A stretch of 64,000 bases of DNA from Seiridium cupressi (GCA_036674765.1 JARVKI010000019.1:1-64000), one strand, 5' to 3'; counted from the stretch's first letter, positions 46,806 to 60,008 are shown. A program made the numbers and translations. Notes: generated from the letters alone by a model not told the origin.

Positions 46806-47089
46806 TTAGTAGTGTTTGTCATTGCTGTTTCCATCACTCCGGGCTAATTTCGACTTTAAGTTTTCAATTTCATATGAACAACCAGGCATCGAGCAAGCCA
46901 CACGCTCAAGAGCTGTGCCATTACAAGTATCACATCGTTCGGGTCTGATATCATTAACGGCAGGATCGAATCTGTGAACATCTTGACTTACTCTGCTCTC
47001 AGTTGGCTGCCCCTGCACTTCCTACATGTTTGATAATGCACACTGCTTGGGCAGTCATTGTTGGTATTGCCCTTAGAATTTGAAGCCAT
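46806..47089 (-). CDS. small two-exon protein with paired CxxC motifs
   Basis: Not previously recognised by me. Exons are 46992-47089 and 46806-46944; the 47 bp intron has GTAAGT donor and GATATCAG acceptor; 78 aa. ATG context is AACATGG. The protein shows YQTCRKCRGS, then after the splice ERCDTCNGTALERVACSMPGC: two CxxC knuckles plus a Cx4C pair, reminiscent of a DnaJ-type zinc ribbon (CxxCxG). A short charged helix follows (YEIENLKSKLARSDGN). No signal peptide, so probably an intracellular zinc-binding protein. The splice joins the Cys motifs in frame and removes an in-frame stop, which argues for a real gene. It sits alone in a gene-poor region. Confidence 0.6.
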
Positions 47090-50000
47090 GTTGGATGAGT
47101 GCTCACAGAACCGAAAATATACCAAGACACCTGTGTTTGATATGTCTGATTTCTCTGGGGGACTTTCTTCAGTTATATACCCATAGTTCTCTGAAGCATA
47201 ACATCATGGCTGATATATTTGTGATACACACTCAACGAAGTCACAGAATTGAAACACAACAGCATGGTGCATTGCCTAGAGCAGGTCCGGGAAGCGAACA
47301 CCTGAAATCGGGGATCTTGGTAGTTGCCTTAGGACACATCGTTTGTATGATCATGGCCTATCTGATTCACTCGGAAACATTCCAAGTATCAGTAGATTCC
47401 ACATCCTCATCTAGGATCTCCAACTAAAGCCTTCTCCCCGCACCCAAAGAGCTACACCCTTGCCACAGGAACGAAGTGTTCCTCGTTTTGTGTTCTCCGT
47501 CTGATCACGTTGGTGCAATGCCTTGTGGACCTCATTATAATGCACCAGATTCTGCTGCGCCCCGTATCGGACACAAATCTAGTCACTCTCTTCCAGCTGC
47601 CTAATTCAGTCATACGAAGGTAGCCTTATCATGAAATCCTAATATGTACTGTTGCGCTGCTTCCTCGATCCTTCATGGGGCTCGATCGCACGTCTGGTGA
47701 TAACTTGGTAAGTGAAAAATACACGGAGATCCTCAGGGTCTAGATTCCACGACTCAAAGATCTCCCTTGCTCTTGCGACATCGGCGATCCTTCAGGGTTC
47801 GTCTTGGACAGCGGTATCGACTAGTTGGTTTGGAACAGTCATCAGGTCCCTTGACGAACCGGTGAGAACAAATGACGTTCAGCCGCTGAGCTGCGTTTAA
47901 ACACATTTCGAGCTAGTTCTGCTGATCTTCTACCCAGATGTGACCATGTATTCTGTCATCATAATGCACTAGAATACAAGTAGAAACAGATCACAGACGT
48001 GCGACAGAGCGTATAGTCGTGTTCATGCGTGATATGTTCCTCGCAAAACAGTCCATAGATTTCTAATGTTTAGAATCACAGCATTGCATACAGCCCTAGT
48101 AGTCCAGCGCCGGTGCATTTATCAGTGAAACAAACTCAAGTTCATCGATACGTTTTCGTCTAGAATGATGAGCTGCCCGTAATGGAAGTATCAACCTTTT
48201 TTGTCGCAAATAGGGACGCCGTGCGTCTTGCGGCTAAGCTCGAATTACAATGAAGTAAAGTAAATATGACACTGAAAAGTGTTGGGGTCTTTGGTAACAT
48301 TTTACAGTCACGTTGCAAATGAGGTCCTTTCGACTGGTGTTCAGGTTCCTATGGTAATATGATCAGTACCACTATTGTATTGGCTTTCTTAACTTCCTTC
48401 CTTGATCCAGTCGTGCTCAGTTCTCACCGCCTTTTCTGACGTTTACTAATAATGGATCGATTAGTCCTATGTCCCGGTCCCCGGCTTAAAATTTCAAAGC
48501 CTGTCTAACAATATCTACCAAAACGAGCGGTCCAGCACATGATGTATGGAAACTTCTACATCATGAAATACCATGTGGTGCGACATGGCCAGAACATAGC
48601 GGCAGTCATCACCGGTTCTACCATCCCCAAGCCATGAGATCATTATGTTCGGGAGCCATCGTCTCTTCTCCACCTTGATCATAGTCTGGAACACGTTGCT
48701 GCATCATGTGTGGAAAACTTCTCTTGAACATGTTCGCACGAATGGCTTTGGTAATTGGTATGATGGAAATGACAGCTCGCAAATTCAACTTTTGGAGTTG
48801 TGATCGATGAATGTGTGAAGACAAATCATAATGATCATCAAGTATACACTGAGGAGTAAATGGCCAACGATTTCGGACTTGCTCTGCCTAAGTTAATGAA
48901 TGAGAAACCCTCATTTTGTTACCGCCACAATGGTATCACCAGCTCCTAGGCTTCAGCCGTTGGTCCCAGCATCGCCTCCATAAGTTGATTGGGTGAAGAT
49001 CGCCGAGCCAACTTATCATATTATTGCTTTACTGTATATGCGTGATAAGGACTCGGGTGAAACTAGCAGGGGTCTCTCCTCGGTCAGAAAGGAGGAAGTG
49101 ACTTGGCTTCTTTACGCGGTTAGAACCCCGATCACTGGTGCGCTGTCATCACGCAGGTACCAAGCCAGCTTCGCCGATGTAAGGCGAATTCTAACCAAAG
49201 TCTCTTTTGTATACGAGGCACAGCAGACAGAAAGTGGCTGCGGTTCTTGTGCACACATATCTACATCATCGATAACGGGCATTTAGCCTGTCATGTCTCA
49301 CACTTCCAGACCGCTCAGATAATCTTTCTAGATTTGCCGACACGTAAGGAGCATTGCTTAGATGATGCGGCCACAGTCAGTTCCCTTGGTCCGATGCTGT
49401 GTCATCTACTTAAAGTTCCCGCTTTTTCAATTGATGCACGTAACCGTGTATCACTCATATCCCGTCATTCCCCTAGTTCAAAGACCAGATGATATGCCAA
49501 TGAGGGGTATTCTGACCCAAGTTTCATTTTCCACCCTCCTTGACGCAGCGGCTGTTGGTTCAACTCACTGATTGCTAGAGGTAGAGGCAATCTAGTTTAC
49601 GTAAAGTGAATTTTTTTTTTTTTAAATCGGTCTTAGTTTAGCAACTAGTTCGTAGTTGCCCAACAGTGTATAAGTACTTCTCTATGCAGGTGTAGGACTT
49701 AACCTTCAGCACACAAACCGGCCGTAGCAAGGTTTCACGAATCAAGGTTAGCCAGGGGTTCCAAACTTTTGGGCAGCACATAAGGTGTTCATCTCTTATG
49801 TGTCCAAATTAGAACCTTGCTTCAGGGTACGATCTTCAGTAGCGGTGTGTGCTGCATTCGACGTTATACCGATTACGGTATGACAGAGGGTCGAGCCAGT
49901 ATGGTCAGATCTTCATGCGAATTATTTAGCTACACGAGCACGAGTGAGACTCTTCTATCTAAACGCCTAGCTACTAAGCCACCAAGTTTCTTTCTGTGCA

Positions 50001-51400
50001 GCAATACATGTGAGCACTATTTTCTATTTGATCACTTTCGAGCGCCCAGAACTATGGTTTGTCACCTTTGCAATTACGTCCTTTACATGCAGTAAGTTGT
50101 GTGAAATGAGTTGAGGTGATGCTGTCGCTGGCTGTGGCCATCTTGCGAAAGTTCGAGCTCATTAAACGGTAGAACGAACAGGTCATACCAGTCATTCTTG
50201 AGGTCAAAGACGCTTTTTGACGTTGAACAGTTTAAGAATATCTCTGCCCCCCACGCTGTAAACATTATGCATCTCCATTTATCTATAAAACAGTTTTTCC
50301 GCGGTGAACGCGGGAAACCTTCTTGCATTGGCACGTCTGGAGTGCATCAATGCATCAAGCCCAATACTCAACACTGTACCTTCCCGGTGGTTTCCGATTC
50401 GTGAGCTTTGACTGGACATAGCAAGATCAGATCAACCTGTCGTCCACGCGAATTTGAGCGACTGGCTTTATTCGACAGAAAACTGGAATTACCGAAGGGT
50501 GTACCCGGTTGTGCTTCTATAGGGGAAGGAAGATGAAGGCATCGTGAGTTTCGGAGCGTAGCCGCATGCCCAGCCAATAAAATCGTGATGCTTACAAGCA
50601 GTGCTTTCTGCGCCGGGTTCCACGACGTAGAACTCGCATTGACCGAAAACCCCTGTCAGTGAAGGCATACGTGTCCACCAACGACGGGCTACTGGTCTCA
50701 GGAGTCTAGTCAGCCCTATGTGACAAGCTTCGTTTTCGAGGACAGTCCACTGCAAGATGTTGACCCCCACTTCTTTTGAATCAGTCACTACACATCCTCC
50801 GATGTCATATGATTGAGATTATTTGACAAGGGCTAGCTTATCAGGAACGGGCACCGAAATCCCATCTCGCTGAGCTAGATTGGCGAATGCAAAGTCTTGC
50901 TCCTGTCGATATTCTCTGACGAGGGTCGGAGTACAAGCTTGGCCTGCTTGTAACCCACTCTTACTAGTTATCCTGATTTGTACCTTGAGATTAGCTTTGT
51001 ACCCGTAAGGGGGCTGGGTAAATAGGATGGTCTAGTGTCACGAAGCATTCCTCGCCGCCCTTTGTCGCGATGTTCATTCTCTCGTATCGTAGCCAGTCTC
51101 TCCATCTTCGATGATATCGTAAAAGAGTACTGCTGTCATCGACGCACAGCATGCATAAAACATCGCAACCAGAGCGGGATGTACTTAGAGACTCGTCTAA
51201 TAACCGACTGGCAAGGGTATCATTATCTTCCATTATCCATACATGTGGCTCAGGGCTGGAGTATCACTCGAGACCCCGGGCGGCATGGCCACTGTACCAC
51301 CATCCTGACCTCTCGCATCATTCTTGGGAAGAATCACAAGGCCTTCAAGGATCTTCCCCCTGTCATATGGCTCGGCAAGAACTACCCCAAAATCTCTGTA
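47090..51400. other. gene-poor region
   Basis: 4.3 kb without a supported gene. Open frames are short, lie on both strands and carry no domain (for example 47080-47427 +, 49817-50095 +, 50489-50788 -). A T-run lies at 49611-49622. I found no terminal inverted repeats, transposase or reverse-transcriptase motifs, or tRNA. Confidence 0.45.
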
Positions 51401-51913
51401 TTACCCTGAAGTAGTGATGTCCAATAGTTTTTGCATGACGCCCTGTGGGGGTATGTGGAATCCCCCTTCATCTGCAAACCAATGGGCACGAGCACACTTT
51501 CCAAAGAAAAATTGAATCATAGCTTTAACCGTCGTCAGGAGACCGTCTTGGCCAGCCGCATCAAATGCCCAGGACGCTTCACGATCGCAAACGTTAAGGC
51601 GAGAGGCAAATTCCACGGCAATGTGCAGTATGCTGTGGCCAGTAAGGTCAAGATACGTGTTTTATTTCTGGGATCTCGCATAGACCTTGGTTTGATCAAG
51701 CCGTCTATGTTGCACGAACCAGTCACTGGAAACATTCATTCTGAAAGTCGTCGACCGAGAGATCATGCTGATCATGGTGCCGATGTAGCCGACGATTGAG
51801 GTTCGCGGCCCATGGGTCCTGAAGAGGCGAAGAGGAAGGCAGCTTTCGACGTCATCAGTGATCATTCCCAAATAGTACGAGATGATCTTGATATCAATCA
51901 CAAAATCGCCCAA
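51401..51913 (-). pseudogene. ankyrin-like gene remnant, one in-frame stop
   Basis: Two minus-strand open stretches (51913-51662 and 51658-51401) share a frame and are separated only by one TAA at about 51659-51661. Just after it comes YLDLTGHSILHIAVEFASRL, which fits an ankyrin repeat (DxxGxSxLHxAxE). The rest (CDREASWAFDAAGQDGLL) could be a second, decayed repeat. Neither end shows a clear start or termination. Weak evidence; a degraded accessory gene is the simplest reading. Confidence 0.35.
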
Positions 51914-51979
51914 CTAGTGTCTAACGATCTCGGTGAGGCCGCATCGATTATTTGATTATGCTCTCAATTCGGGCAATTG

Positions 51980-53903
51980 CTATTCTTCGGCCCATGTAGT
52001 AGAGTCTGTACTGTGGCGAAGGAGTTCTGGTGATTCGTCAGTACAACTAGTCCCGGATGTTCGCTCCCAAGACTTACCATTTCGCTCAGAATCCTCATTG
52101 TCTTGCTTCATGGTATCTTCATCTAGGCCGAATAACCGAGACACCTCCTCAAGACTGCGGCCCCTTGTTTCAACTTTCAAAGTATTAGCGACAAGCTGAC
52201 ACAAATAGAGCACGAAATACTCACTAAGAGCATATCTCGCAAAGAAGAAAGCAATCACGCAGAACAAGGCCAGCAAGATGTAGAATCCCCACCCAATTGC
52301 ACTGGCCAAAGGTGGAGTCGCTTGCGCCACGATAAAGTTCGATATCCAGAGAGAAGCGGTGCAGAGAGCATTGCCTTTCGCCTGATGAGATGTGTTAGCC
52401 GTAATAATGACTAGCTCTAGTCGAGATCAGTGCTGGTGCTTACACGGAGAGAGATTGGGAATATCTCTGCTGCATAGGTCCAGGAGCCTGAGCTCCAACT
52501 CATGTTGAAGAAAGTATAGAATAGATAAGGGAATGCCACGATAGCATTGTTAGCTGGATCACCGGGGTTATTTTCAGCATGACGCAGGAGCGCCGCTATT
52601 CCAATCAGTGCGCTGAACATGCCGACCGTGCCAATTTGCAGCCAAGTCTTTCGTCCGAGTTTGTCAAAGTACAGAACGGGTATCCAAGCGGCGATGAAGA
52701 GGACGACCCCAACTCCTGCTGTCGCTAAATTTGCGGCCCCGGCAGTCAGGCCACCTCTCATGAAGAGTGTAGGGGCGAAGTAAAAGATTGCGTTTGTCCC
52801 CGTAATTTGTTGGAGACTCTGTATGGTGGTGCCAAGCAAGGTGATCCTGAGCATGGTGCCTTTGAACATATCTGCCCACGTCCCTTGCGAAGACGCACCC
52901 TCGACCGAGACCGACTCACGGATCTCTCGAATCTCAATTTCGGCAACATCTGAACCGTGTAGTCGACAGAGCATTTCATGGGCACAATCATATCGCTCTT
53001 GTGCCACGAGCCACCGTGGTGAAGGGGGAACCCAGGTCCAGCAGCCGAATGCCAGAACCAGAGCCGGTACAATTTGTATCGCAATGGGAAACCGCCTAAT
53101 GAATCTTAGTCAGCCTGCCGAGGACAGTTCTTAGGGTGCACCGGCGCGTCACTTACCACCAATTGACAGAGTCCATGAAGAAGAAGCCATAAACAACGAA
53201 GAAGACAACCATCTCTGCAAAGCAAAGTATCATTAGATTGATGGCTCCGATACGGCCACGGATAGCGGCCGGTGCAATTTCCGTGATATACAGCGGAACG
53301 CCAGCAGAATAGGCACCCACGCCAGTGCCTAGAACGAATCGGCCAAAAGTCTGAGACCAGGGTCAGAGAAAATCACGAACAACAGGGGGGTCGTGCTACT
53401 CACCATCTGCGTTATCGTAGACGAAGCGGCTTGAAGCAGAGCCCCAGCTATGAAGATGATACTAGCCTTCATTGTATAGTTAGTGATATGATACATGGTT
53501 GATGGGGGTGATCATCTTTGACTCACTAAAGAAATTGTCCGCTCTCGTCCAATGCGATCGGCAAAGAAACCGATTGTCATTGCCCCGATGGCACATCCAA
53601 TGTTGTATATACTGACTACAAAACCAAGAACCCCTACGAAGAGTGAGTCCACGACAGACCAAGAGAAAAAGGCGGTCGGGGGAGCTCACAATCATTGGCG
53701 GGTTTCATTAGATCCAACCATCTCGCATCGGCGATAATCATCGACATGACACCTTGATTCCACCCAAAGAGAAAAGATCCAAGACAAACGAAAGAGGTGA
53801 GCGTGTAGACATATTGAACATTTGGAGGCCTTTGCTGACCGGGCGCGAATTCTCCTTTTGGTGGTCGAATAAGTTTTGTTTGTTTGATTTGAAGAATGCC
53901 CAT
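51980..53903 (-). CDS. MFS sugar transporter
   Basis: Plasma-membrane hexose/quinate-type proton symporter of 509 aa. Exons are 53690-53903, 53527-53633, 53404-53466, 53157-53350, 52444-53095, 52225-52381, 52078-52173 and 51980-52026. The seven introns are 51-62 bp. Twelve membrane segments. Family signatures in order: SFLFGWNQGV in TM1, FFADRIGRERT (loop 2-3), RFVLGTGVG, PSPRWLVAQERYDCA (PESPR-like, Glu replaced by Pro-Pro), QSLQQITGTNAIFYFAPTLF (TM7), DKLGRKTW, TYAAEIFPISLR/AKGNAL and ETRGRSLEEVSRLFG. The last intron (51 bp) is a multiple of three without a stop, so a retained form would stay in frame. Substrate not determinable. Confidence 0.9.
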
Positions 53904-55941
53904 GGTGCAAGGAGGTAGCACGTCGATGCTACGGAACCGCGGAGAATCCCTAGGGAAGAGAGGGAAGAGGGCAGTGATTCCCTGAAGTGTTCCTCTACTT
54001 TACGAATAACGGATAGAAAGGCTGCATGACCTCAGTCATCTACGGTATAAGACGAGGGACTCGCAATCGTGAATGACAAGAATGTAACGAAGGATTGGAG
54101 TGACAGCGAAACCCACCCAACCCCATGGGGCCGGTTAGTGCAGCACAAGCGGTGGGTCCTCCAAATGTTCCCCAAAGGTACCTGCGACGGCCCCTAAGAT
54201 CCCGGGTGCCGACAGACCGAATACAGCATCCAGGTACCCGGATCTGCGAAAATGATCTATCAATCCCAAACCGAATTGGAATGACCCGTCCACAGCCGGG
54301 ATTCCTCTATTTATTAGTTGAGGACAGTCTCGTTGATATGAGAATGAGATCTACGGCGGGACTTCATCACTATGCTTGGGAATAAGAAACCAGTGCACTT
54401 GATCGCCCCGCGACACTAACCGCAATGGCCCGCTCTCATGGATCACACAGAGGACTTAGTGCTAGTTAACACTAATTACATTTTGACTACCATCCAAACC
54501 TGTCATGGCCGTTGACCTGGCGGGTGGTCCGTCAATTACCGGCATCATACGTCAGGCGCTATATCTGAAACGATCTTTGTAAGTCTCGGACATTTCATTG
54601 TCTGCTTGTCATTCATCGACTCTTTCACACGTTGCGGATGGAAGATTCTGAATTCTTTCGGACTTCGATATCTGTCGTTCGATGATGCCTTGGTTCGAGC
54701 ACCCACGCCAATATCTCCTAGTCCCCACTATCATCTGAGAGCTTCGCCCCTTTCTCCTGAAGCCGCAAGTCTCTTTGGAAACGGCTCCAAGCACGATGGT
54801 ATACTTTCTCTTGATCCAGTGACGCAGACCGTCTTCCGCCGAGTTGCTTTGAGCCAATTGGCCAACTTCTTCGCTGCTAACATTGACCAGGGACTTCTCC
54901 ATCCAATGGATCAATTTCGTCAGAATATAGCGAAGCCTACCACGTACAGGTCCGGCTGTGGCAGCCTGATGCCCTTGCGAGAGGCGAAGGGAGCGTCAAT
55001 ACCGAAAGCCTGATTGAAGGTCATTAATGGAACACCTCAAAAGAGTCCACGAATCTTAAGAGAGCTTCAGGCAGCTCAGTGAACGCTAATTTAGAACCTT
55101 ACTCGAGGCCGATTCGTCGCACTCGAGATTACTCTTTTGCTTTAGACCTTGGAAAACTCTCGCTTCCGACGCCTAAGAGAATGATACGCCAGTATGTGTG
55201 CCATTCCGGCGTTGCTTGAGAGATCCTTTAATCGCTAATGAAGCAGTACCTCAATGTAGGCCACCAGCACTGACCCTTTGCAGGGGGCTACGTAATATGT
55301 TCAAGCCACTTGATGAGCTTGCCTTCGTACCGCATTGCCAATGAGGCTGTCTCTGGATAATTGAGCCATGAGAGCGATTTCGGGTTTAGGTCGTAGGACT
55401 CTGTACTCTGCAACTGTGACACTACACTAGTTACATATGTAGTTATGTAGGGTCACATCCCTGTTATCCTCACATTGATGTCTCACCACTGAACTAGGCA
55501 AACAATAAGTTCCAACAAGCATTCCGTATAATGGTTAACTCACATTACCGGTGGTTCTACTGAACGAGTTGGCGAATCTGATTGAGTGTGAGTGTTAAGG
55601 GAATCCCACGAGGCTAATTTATCAATTCGCAAGCAGGTCTCAAGAAAGCCTCCATGCAAACTTACGAACGACATTTAATAATACAACAATCATCCTTGCT
55701 ACATTGGTACTGGAAGGCTGCGTGCATCATCATCATGCTTACATCTCGTGTTACCGATCTGCGCGGATTCCTAATAGGGTAGGTGCAGACTAATGTGGAT
55801 TATCTACCGGCGAAATGACGACGATCATTCAAGGGTCGGAGCCTGTGATAAGGCGCCAAGGCGCACCTCCATCTCTCATTCTTCTTCGATAACTTTATGT
55901 GACCCTGGCATCAAGTATAGTCTGGAGCGTTCAGGTTCACG
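53904..55941. other. divergent intergenic region
   Basis: 2 kb shared upstream region of the sugar transporter (-) and sedolisin (+). At 54606-55013 (+) and 54609-54914 (-) both strands are open for more than 100 codons, but neither has a domain. The region may hold a small unrecognised gene. Confidence 0.4.
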
Positions 55942-58295
55942 ATGAAGTTACTTTCTGTTGTCAGCTTTTGGATTGGCTGCTGCAACACTATCGCGGCGGC
56001 AGCAGATTCATTATCATACGGTCCGCTCAGTCACTTTCGTAGTGGCCGGTCTGGTGCTAACTAGACCCCTGTAGGCGACCATGCTGTTCACGAAGAACGA
56101 CACGCGATTAGTGAGTGAGAACCCAAATCCCGTGGAAGCTGTCAAAACTGACGCCGGGTATTCGAGGTTCCAGGTGGATGAGAAGGGATCGGGTGCCAGG
56201 GTTTAGGCGCCTGCCTGTGCGCATCGGATTGACCCAGTCAAATCTCGACCGCGCCGAGGAATATCTTCTTGATATTTCCCACCCAAAGTCACCCAACTAC
56301 GGCAAGGTCTGGACGTCTGAAGAAGTCATTGCGGCTTTCCGTCCCAGTGAATCCGCCATTGAGGCGGTGACCGACTGGCTGGCTAGCCATGGTATCACCG
56401 ACGTGACGCACTCTGAAAACAAAGGATGGCTAGCGTTCGACGCACCGGCGTCCAAAGTTGAGGCGCTGCTTCAGACGGTGTACTATGAGCACGAGGATCA
56501 GATCACCGGCGGTGTAGCGCCAGCATGCGATAAGTACCACGTACCCAAGAAGATCCAGGAACACATCGACTATATCACCCCTGGAACTAAGCTCATGGCC
56601 CCCGTAAAGAGTGACGTCGACTTAAAGGTGAAGAGAGAAGGACAGAAGACCAGACGTCATGATAGAGTCAAGCAGCCGGCTAAGCAGAAGTTTTCGGAGC
56701 AGCTCTTCAATCTTCTGTCAAGCAATTCTAGCGACCTCAGTACCTGTGATGTGGCAATTACCCCAGCTTGTGTTGCGGCCTTGTACAACATTACTGCTGG
56801 AACTCTGTGCGTTCCGAACAACTCGCTAGGCATATTCGAGGCCGAGTTACAGTATTGGGATCAACAAGACCTAGATTTGTTCTTCGCCAACTTCACTGAC
56901 TGGATCCCTCAGGGCACTCATCCCATCGATGAGGAGATTGACGGTGGCATTGCCCAAACTGACAACATCTCTCTCGCGGGCGGCGAGTCCATGCTTGACC
57001 TGCAACTTGCTTATCCCATCGTCTACCCACAAACCATTACTGTGCTCAATGTGGACGACATTCACTACCAGACATGGGAAAATGATACATACACTGTAAG
57101 TGGGTTCCATATGTAGAGACAGACTGATGCTCATATGGTTCGCAGTGGGGCTTCAACACACTTTTGGATGCTATCGATGGATCCTACTGTACGTACAGTG
57201 CGTACAATGAGACCGGGGACTTGCCCAATTGGGATCCGACGTATCCCGATCCTGGACCTGACGGATATAATGGCACGCTCCAATGTGGTGTTTTTGAGCC
57301 GCCAAACGTCATATCCCTCTCATACGGCGGTCAAGAAGCGGATGTCCCCATTTCATACCAAAAGCGACAATGTAACGAGTATCTCAAGCTTGGGTTGCAG
57401 GGTGTAACCTTCGTCTTCGCCTCTGGTGACTCTGGTGTCAGCAATTACCCAGAGCCTTACGGATTTGATGGGCCAACTGGCTGCTTGGGACCGGACCTCA
57501 ACATTTTTAACCCAACGTGGCCGAACAACTGTCCCTGGCTTACCAATGTCGGCGCCACGAAGGTTTACCCCGGATTTACCGTCTTCGAGCCCGAGGGCGC
57601 TGCCTTTGATCCCGGACGAGTCAACTACTCTTCAGGAGGTGGCTTCAGCAATGTCTACCCCATTCCGGACTACCAAAAAGCAGCAGTGGACCTGTTCTTC
57701 CAGGATCACGAGCCGGGTTACCCCTACTACGAAGGTCTTGTCCCGGATGCCGATAACTATACCCTCCCAAATGTCACAGCACTTGCGGGCAACACTGGTG
57801 GCATTTACAACAGGATTGGACGAGGCATTCCAGACGTCGCTGCCAATGGAGATAACATCGCCGTCTTTGTTGGCGGAGAATTTGGTCTCAGTGGTGGCAC
57901 TAGCGCTTCGACACCTATTTTTGCTGGTATTGTAAGTCATTAAAACCCCTTCTTACACGGTCGAATCTCGGGTCAGCTAATCCAAGCCCTTGCAGATCAA
58001 TCGCATCAACGACGAGCGCCTAGCGATTGGAAAGAGTCCGGTCGGCTTTATCAATCCTGTGTTGTATGAACATCCGGAAGTGCTTAATGATAGTGCGTAC
58101 CTTTATCTGATTAATCTTCAACTCTCTTGAATTTCAAGATCAACACCGCTGACACTATGGTGCCTAGTCACAAATGGTACGAACCCTGGATGCGGCACTG
58201 ATGGCTTCAGTGCTGTTCCTGGATGGGATCCAGTCACTGGTCTCGGAACACCGAACTACCCGAAAATGCTGGAGCTATTCTTATCCCTTCCTTGA
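55942..58295 (+). CDS. sedolisin / tripeptidyl-peptidase (S53), secreted
   Basis: Acid serine protease of family S53, 684 aa, secreted as a proenzyme. Exons are 55942-56020, 56075-56110, 56167-57095, 57146-57931, 57996-58092 and 58168-58295; introns are 54, 56, 50, 64 and 75 bp. Signal peptide MKLLSVVSFWIGCCNTIAAA. The propeptide (Pro-kumamolisin) has LPVRIGLTQSNLDRAEEYL and HPKSPNYGKVWTSEEV. The catalytic Glu312 and Asp316 lie in GGESMLDLQ, the oxyanion Asp443 in ASGDSGV, and the nucleophile Ser601 in SGGTSASTP. The C-terminal calcium site is in GWDPVTGLGTPNYPKML. Skipping the 56 bp second intron leaves stops, so that intron is required. The first donor (GTCCGC) is weak, although GCTAAC branch site and acceptor are good. 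Several NxT/S sites. Confidence 0.9.
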
Positions 58296-58724
58296 ATCGA
58301 TTGCTGGAAGAACAGACAGGAACTTCTTGAGAGGTTATAGACTACCAGTCAAGCTTCAGAGACCGGATCAAAGTTTCATCATTGGTGCCAGAGTATCAGA
58401 TGTGTGATCAACTATGTGACACCTTGACACTCCTGGCTATAAATATCTGATTATTTTGACTCGTGATGTTCCGTTGAAATGCTCACTATACCGTGTATTT
58501 CGGATTCAAGCTGAACTTATCTCGAATATCACAGACGAGTGCTTCTCCAGACTATCCTCATTCCCTCCGTATAGGGTATCTGTGCCTGAAACCCACTGGA
58601 CCAACCCAACAAGTACGATTGGGCTCCTCACTATATGGGAGCTACTGTCTACAACTCGCCCCCTGGTACATCCATCTCGTCGTTCACGCGAACAGGGCCT
58701 TGACTTGATTTATTATTTAAACCC
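58296..58724. other. convergent intergenic region
   Basis: 3' flanks of the sedolisin and MYND genes. Nothing else seen. Confidence 0.5.
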
Positions 58725-59391
58725 TCAAATGTTTATGCTCTTGATGCCTTTGAAGATTTTACAATCAGTTTTATGGCCCAGCTCAGTCCAGCCCTTCACT
58801 TGACATTCCTGCGAGACGCTTGTTAGTAGAAATTCGATTGATACCTAGAAAAATTACAGTCTCACCTTGCTGCAATATGCTACGCTTTCGCAGCGCGTGC
58901 ATTTCATTAATTCTTGGTCCATCTTCTCACATGCTTCACACTGATCACTCCTGGTTGAATCGCCTAACCGCGAGCTAAGCTCGAGAGCTTTTGCCAAATT
59001 CGCCGGAATAGCCTTCAAGACTGTCAGCTTCCGAATGAGTGAACGAGAAGTCATACGGCACACTCACTTTAACACTGTTACAGTCTGCCTTTTCAATCAC
59101 AAGCACGTCCTTCCTGCCTGGTCCCTTCTCTAGCCTCCTTCCCTTGGGTATCACGATGGTGTTTCCCTTCTTGAGACCTCTCCCCTTTAGGTCAAACCCC
59201 CTGTCCTCCTCAAAGGTAACCGCGAAATCCATGCCGCTCCGATCTGTCACGATCAAGGTGGGCTTGGTGATGGTCATGTTGTTCTTGACTTGTGCTACCA
59301 TATACCATTCCCTGTCCTGCCCCACATGATCTGTGGTTGTGGGAAGAGAGTAGAATGTGGGAAATATGGATTCATCTGTGAATGGTGGCAT
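58725..59391 (-). CDS. MYND zinc-finger protein
   Basis: Small protein of 184 aa with a C-terminal MYND finger, a protein-protein interaction zinc module. Exons are 59068-59391, 58866-59012 and 58725-58808; introns are 55 and 57 bp. The finger is CEACEKMDQELMKCTRC...AYCSK joined by the second splice to ECQVKGWTELGHKTDC, giving all eight ligands (seven Cys, one His). The N-terminal part (EWYMVAQVKNNMTITKPTLIVTDRSG...) looks like a beta-rich fungal domain often paired with MYND. The first acceptor is uncertain: an alternative AG at 59028 would give a 40 bp intron and add five residues. Divergent from the MFS gene at 60009. Confidence 0.85.
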
Positions 59392-59591
59392 ATTTGGTCC
59401 CCAAATCCGATTCCTGTCACTGCGAGTGGCTTTGACGTGACCTGAAAGATGTCATCTACTATTAGTGTGCGAAATAGCTATTTCTTGCCCTCGAACTCGA
59501 ATGAATGAACAGATAACTTGCGGATGTTCTTATGATTGAAAATGAAATCTTACACATGCGACGTGGAATTCAGTACATGTAGTCGCACTAC

Positions 59592-59840
59592 TCAGTGGAC
59601 GCTCGCTGAAACGTCAGGGGTTGCCATAGTGGGGTGAAGGAACCGAGCGGTCCAGCAAATGAGACCTGCGCTGAGCACAAGTACACGCAACGGAAGCGCT
59701 CCAGAAGAGACTTGCTTCATATGAATTAACGTCCCTGTCTCGGGAAACCTATATACAACATGTTTCTTTAGAGTTAGGGTAAATTTGATACATCGATCTG
59801 GAATTGTCTTGTGTTCGACCAGCTCATAGTCCGAACCCAT
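59592..59840 (-). CDS. possible small membrane protein
   Basis: An 82-codon frame with ATG in AATATGGG context, lying in the promoter space between the MYND and MFS genes. The N-terminal half is polar. The second half has one hydrophobic stretch (ALPLRVLVLSAGLICW) that could span a membrane. No family recognised, no second exon, and it might equally be chance. Kept because length, start context and composition are acceptable. Confidence 0.25.
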   Translation of the reverse strand: MGSDYELVEHKTIPDRCIKFTLTLKKHVVYRFPETGTLIHMKQVSSGALPLRVLVLSAGLICWTARFLHPTMATPDVSASVH

Positions 59841-60008
59841 ATTTCACACTGTCCGGTTCGGCGCTATGCCGCCGAGTTCGAGGTTCCACTTCCACTTCCG
59901 CGGCTGAACTCAGGAAGCCCGAATGCGGCGGCCCCATCACCTTCGCGGCCTGAGCCTACATTATTCTCATAGATGATTTGGTCACGATAAAGCCCGAACG
60001 AACGGTTC

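Noticed and set aside
54606..55013. 135-codon + frame opposite a 101-codon - frame
   Set aside because: Neither strand shows a domain or a family motif, so I left it as intergenic.
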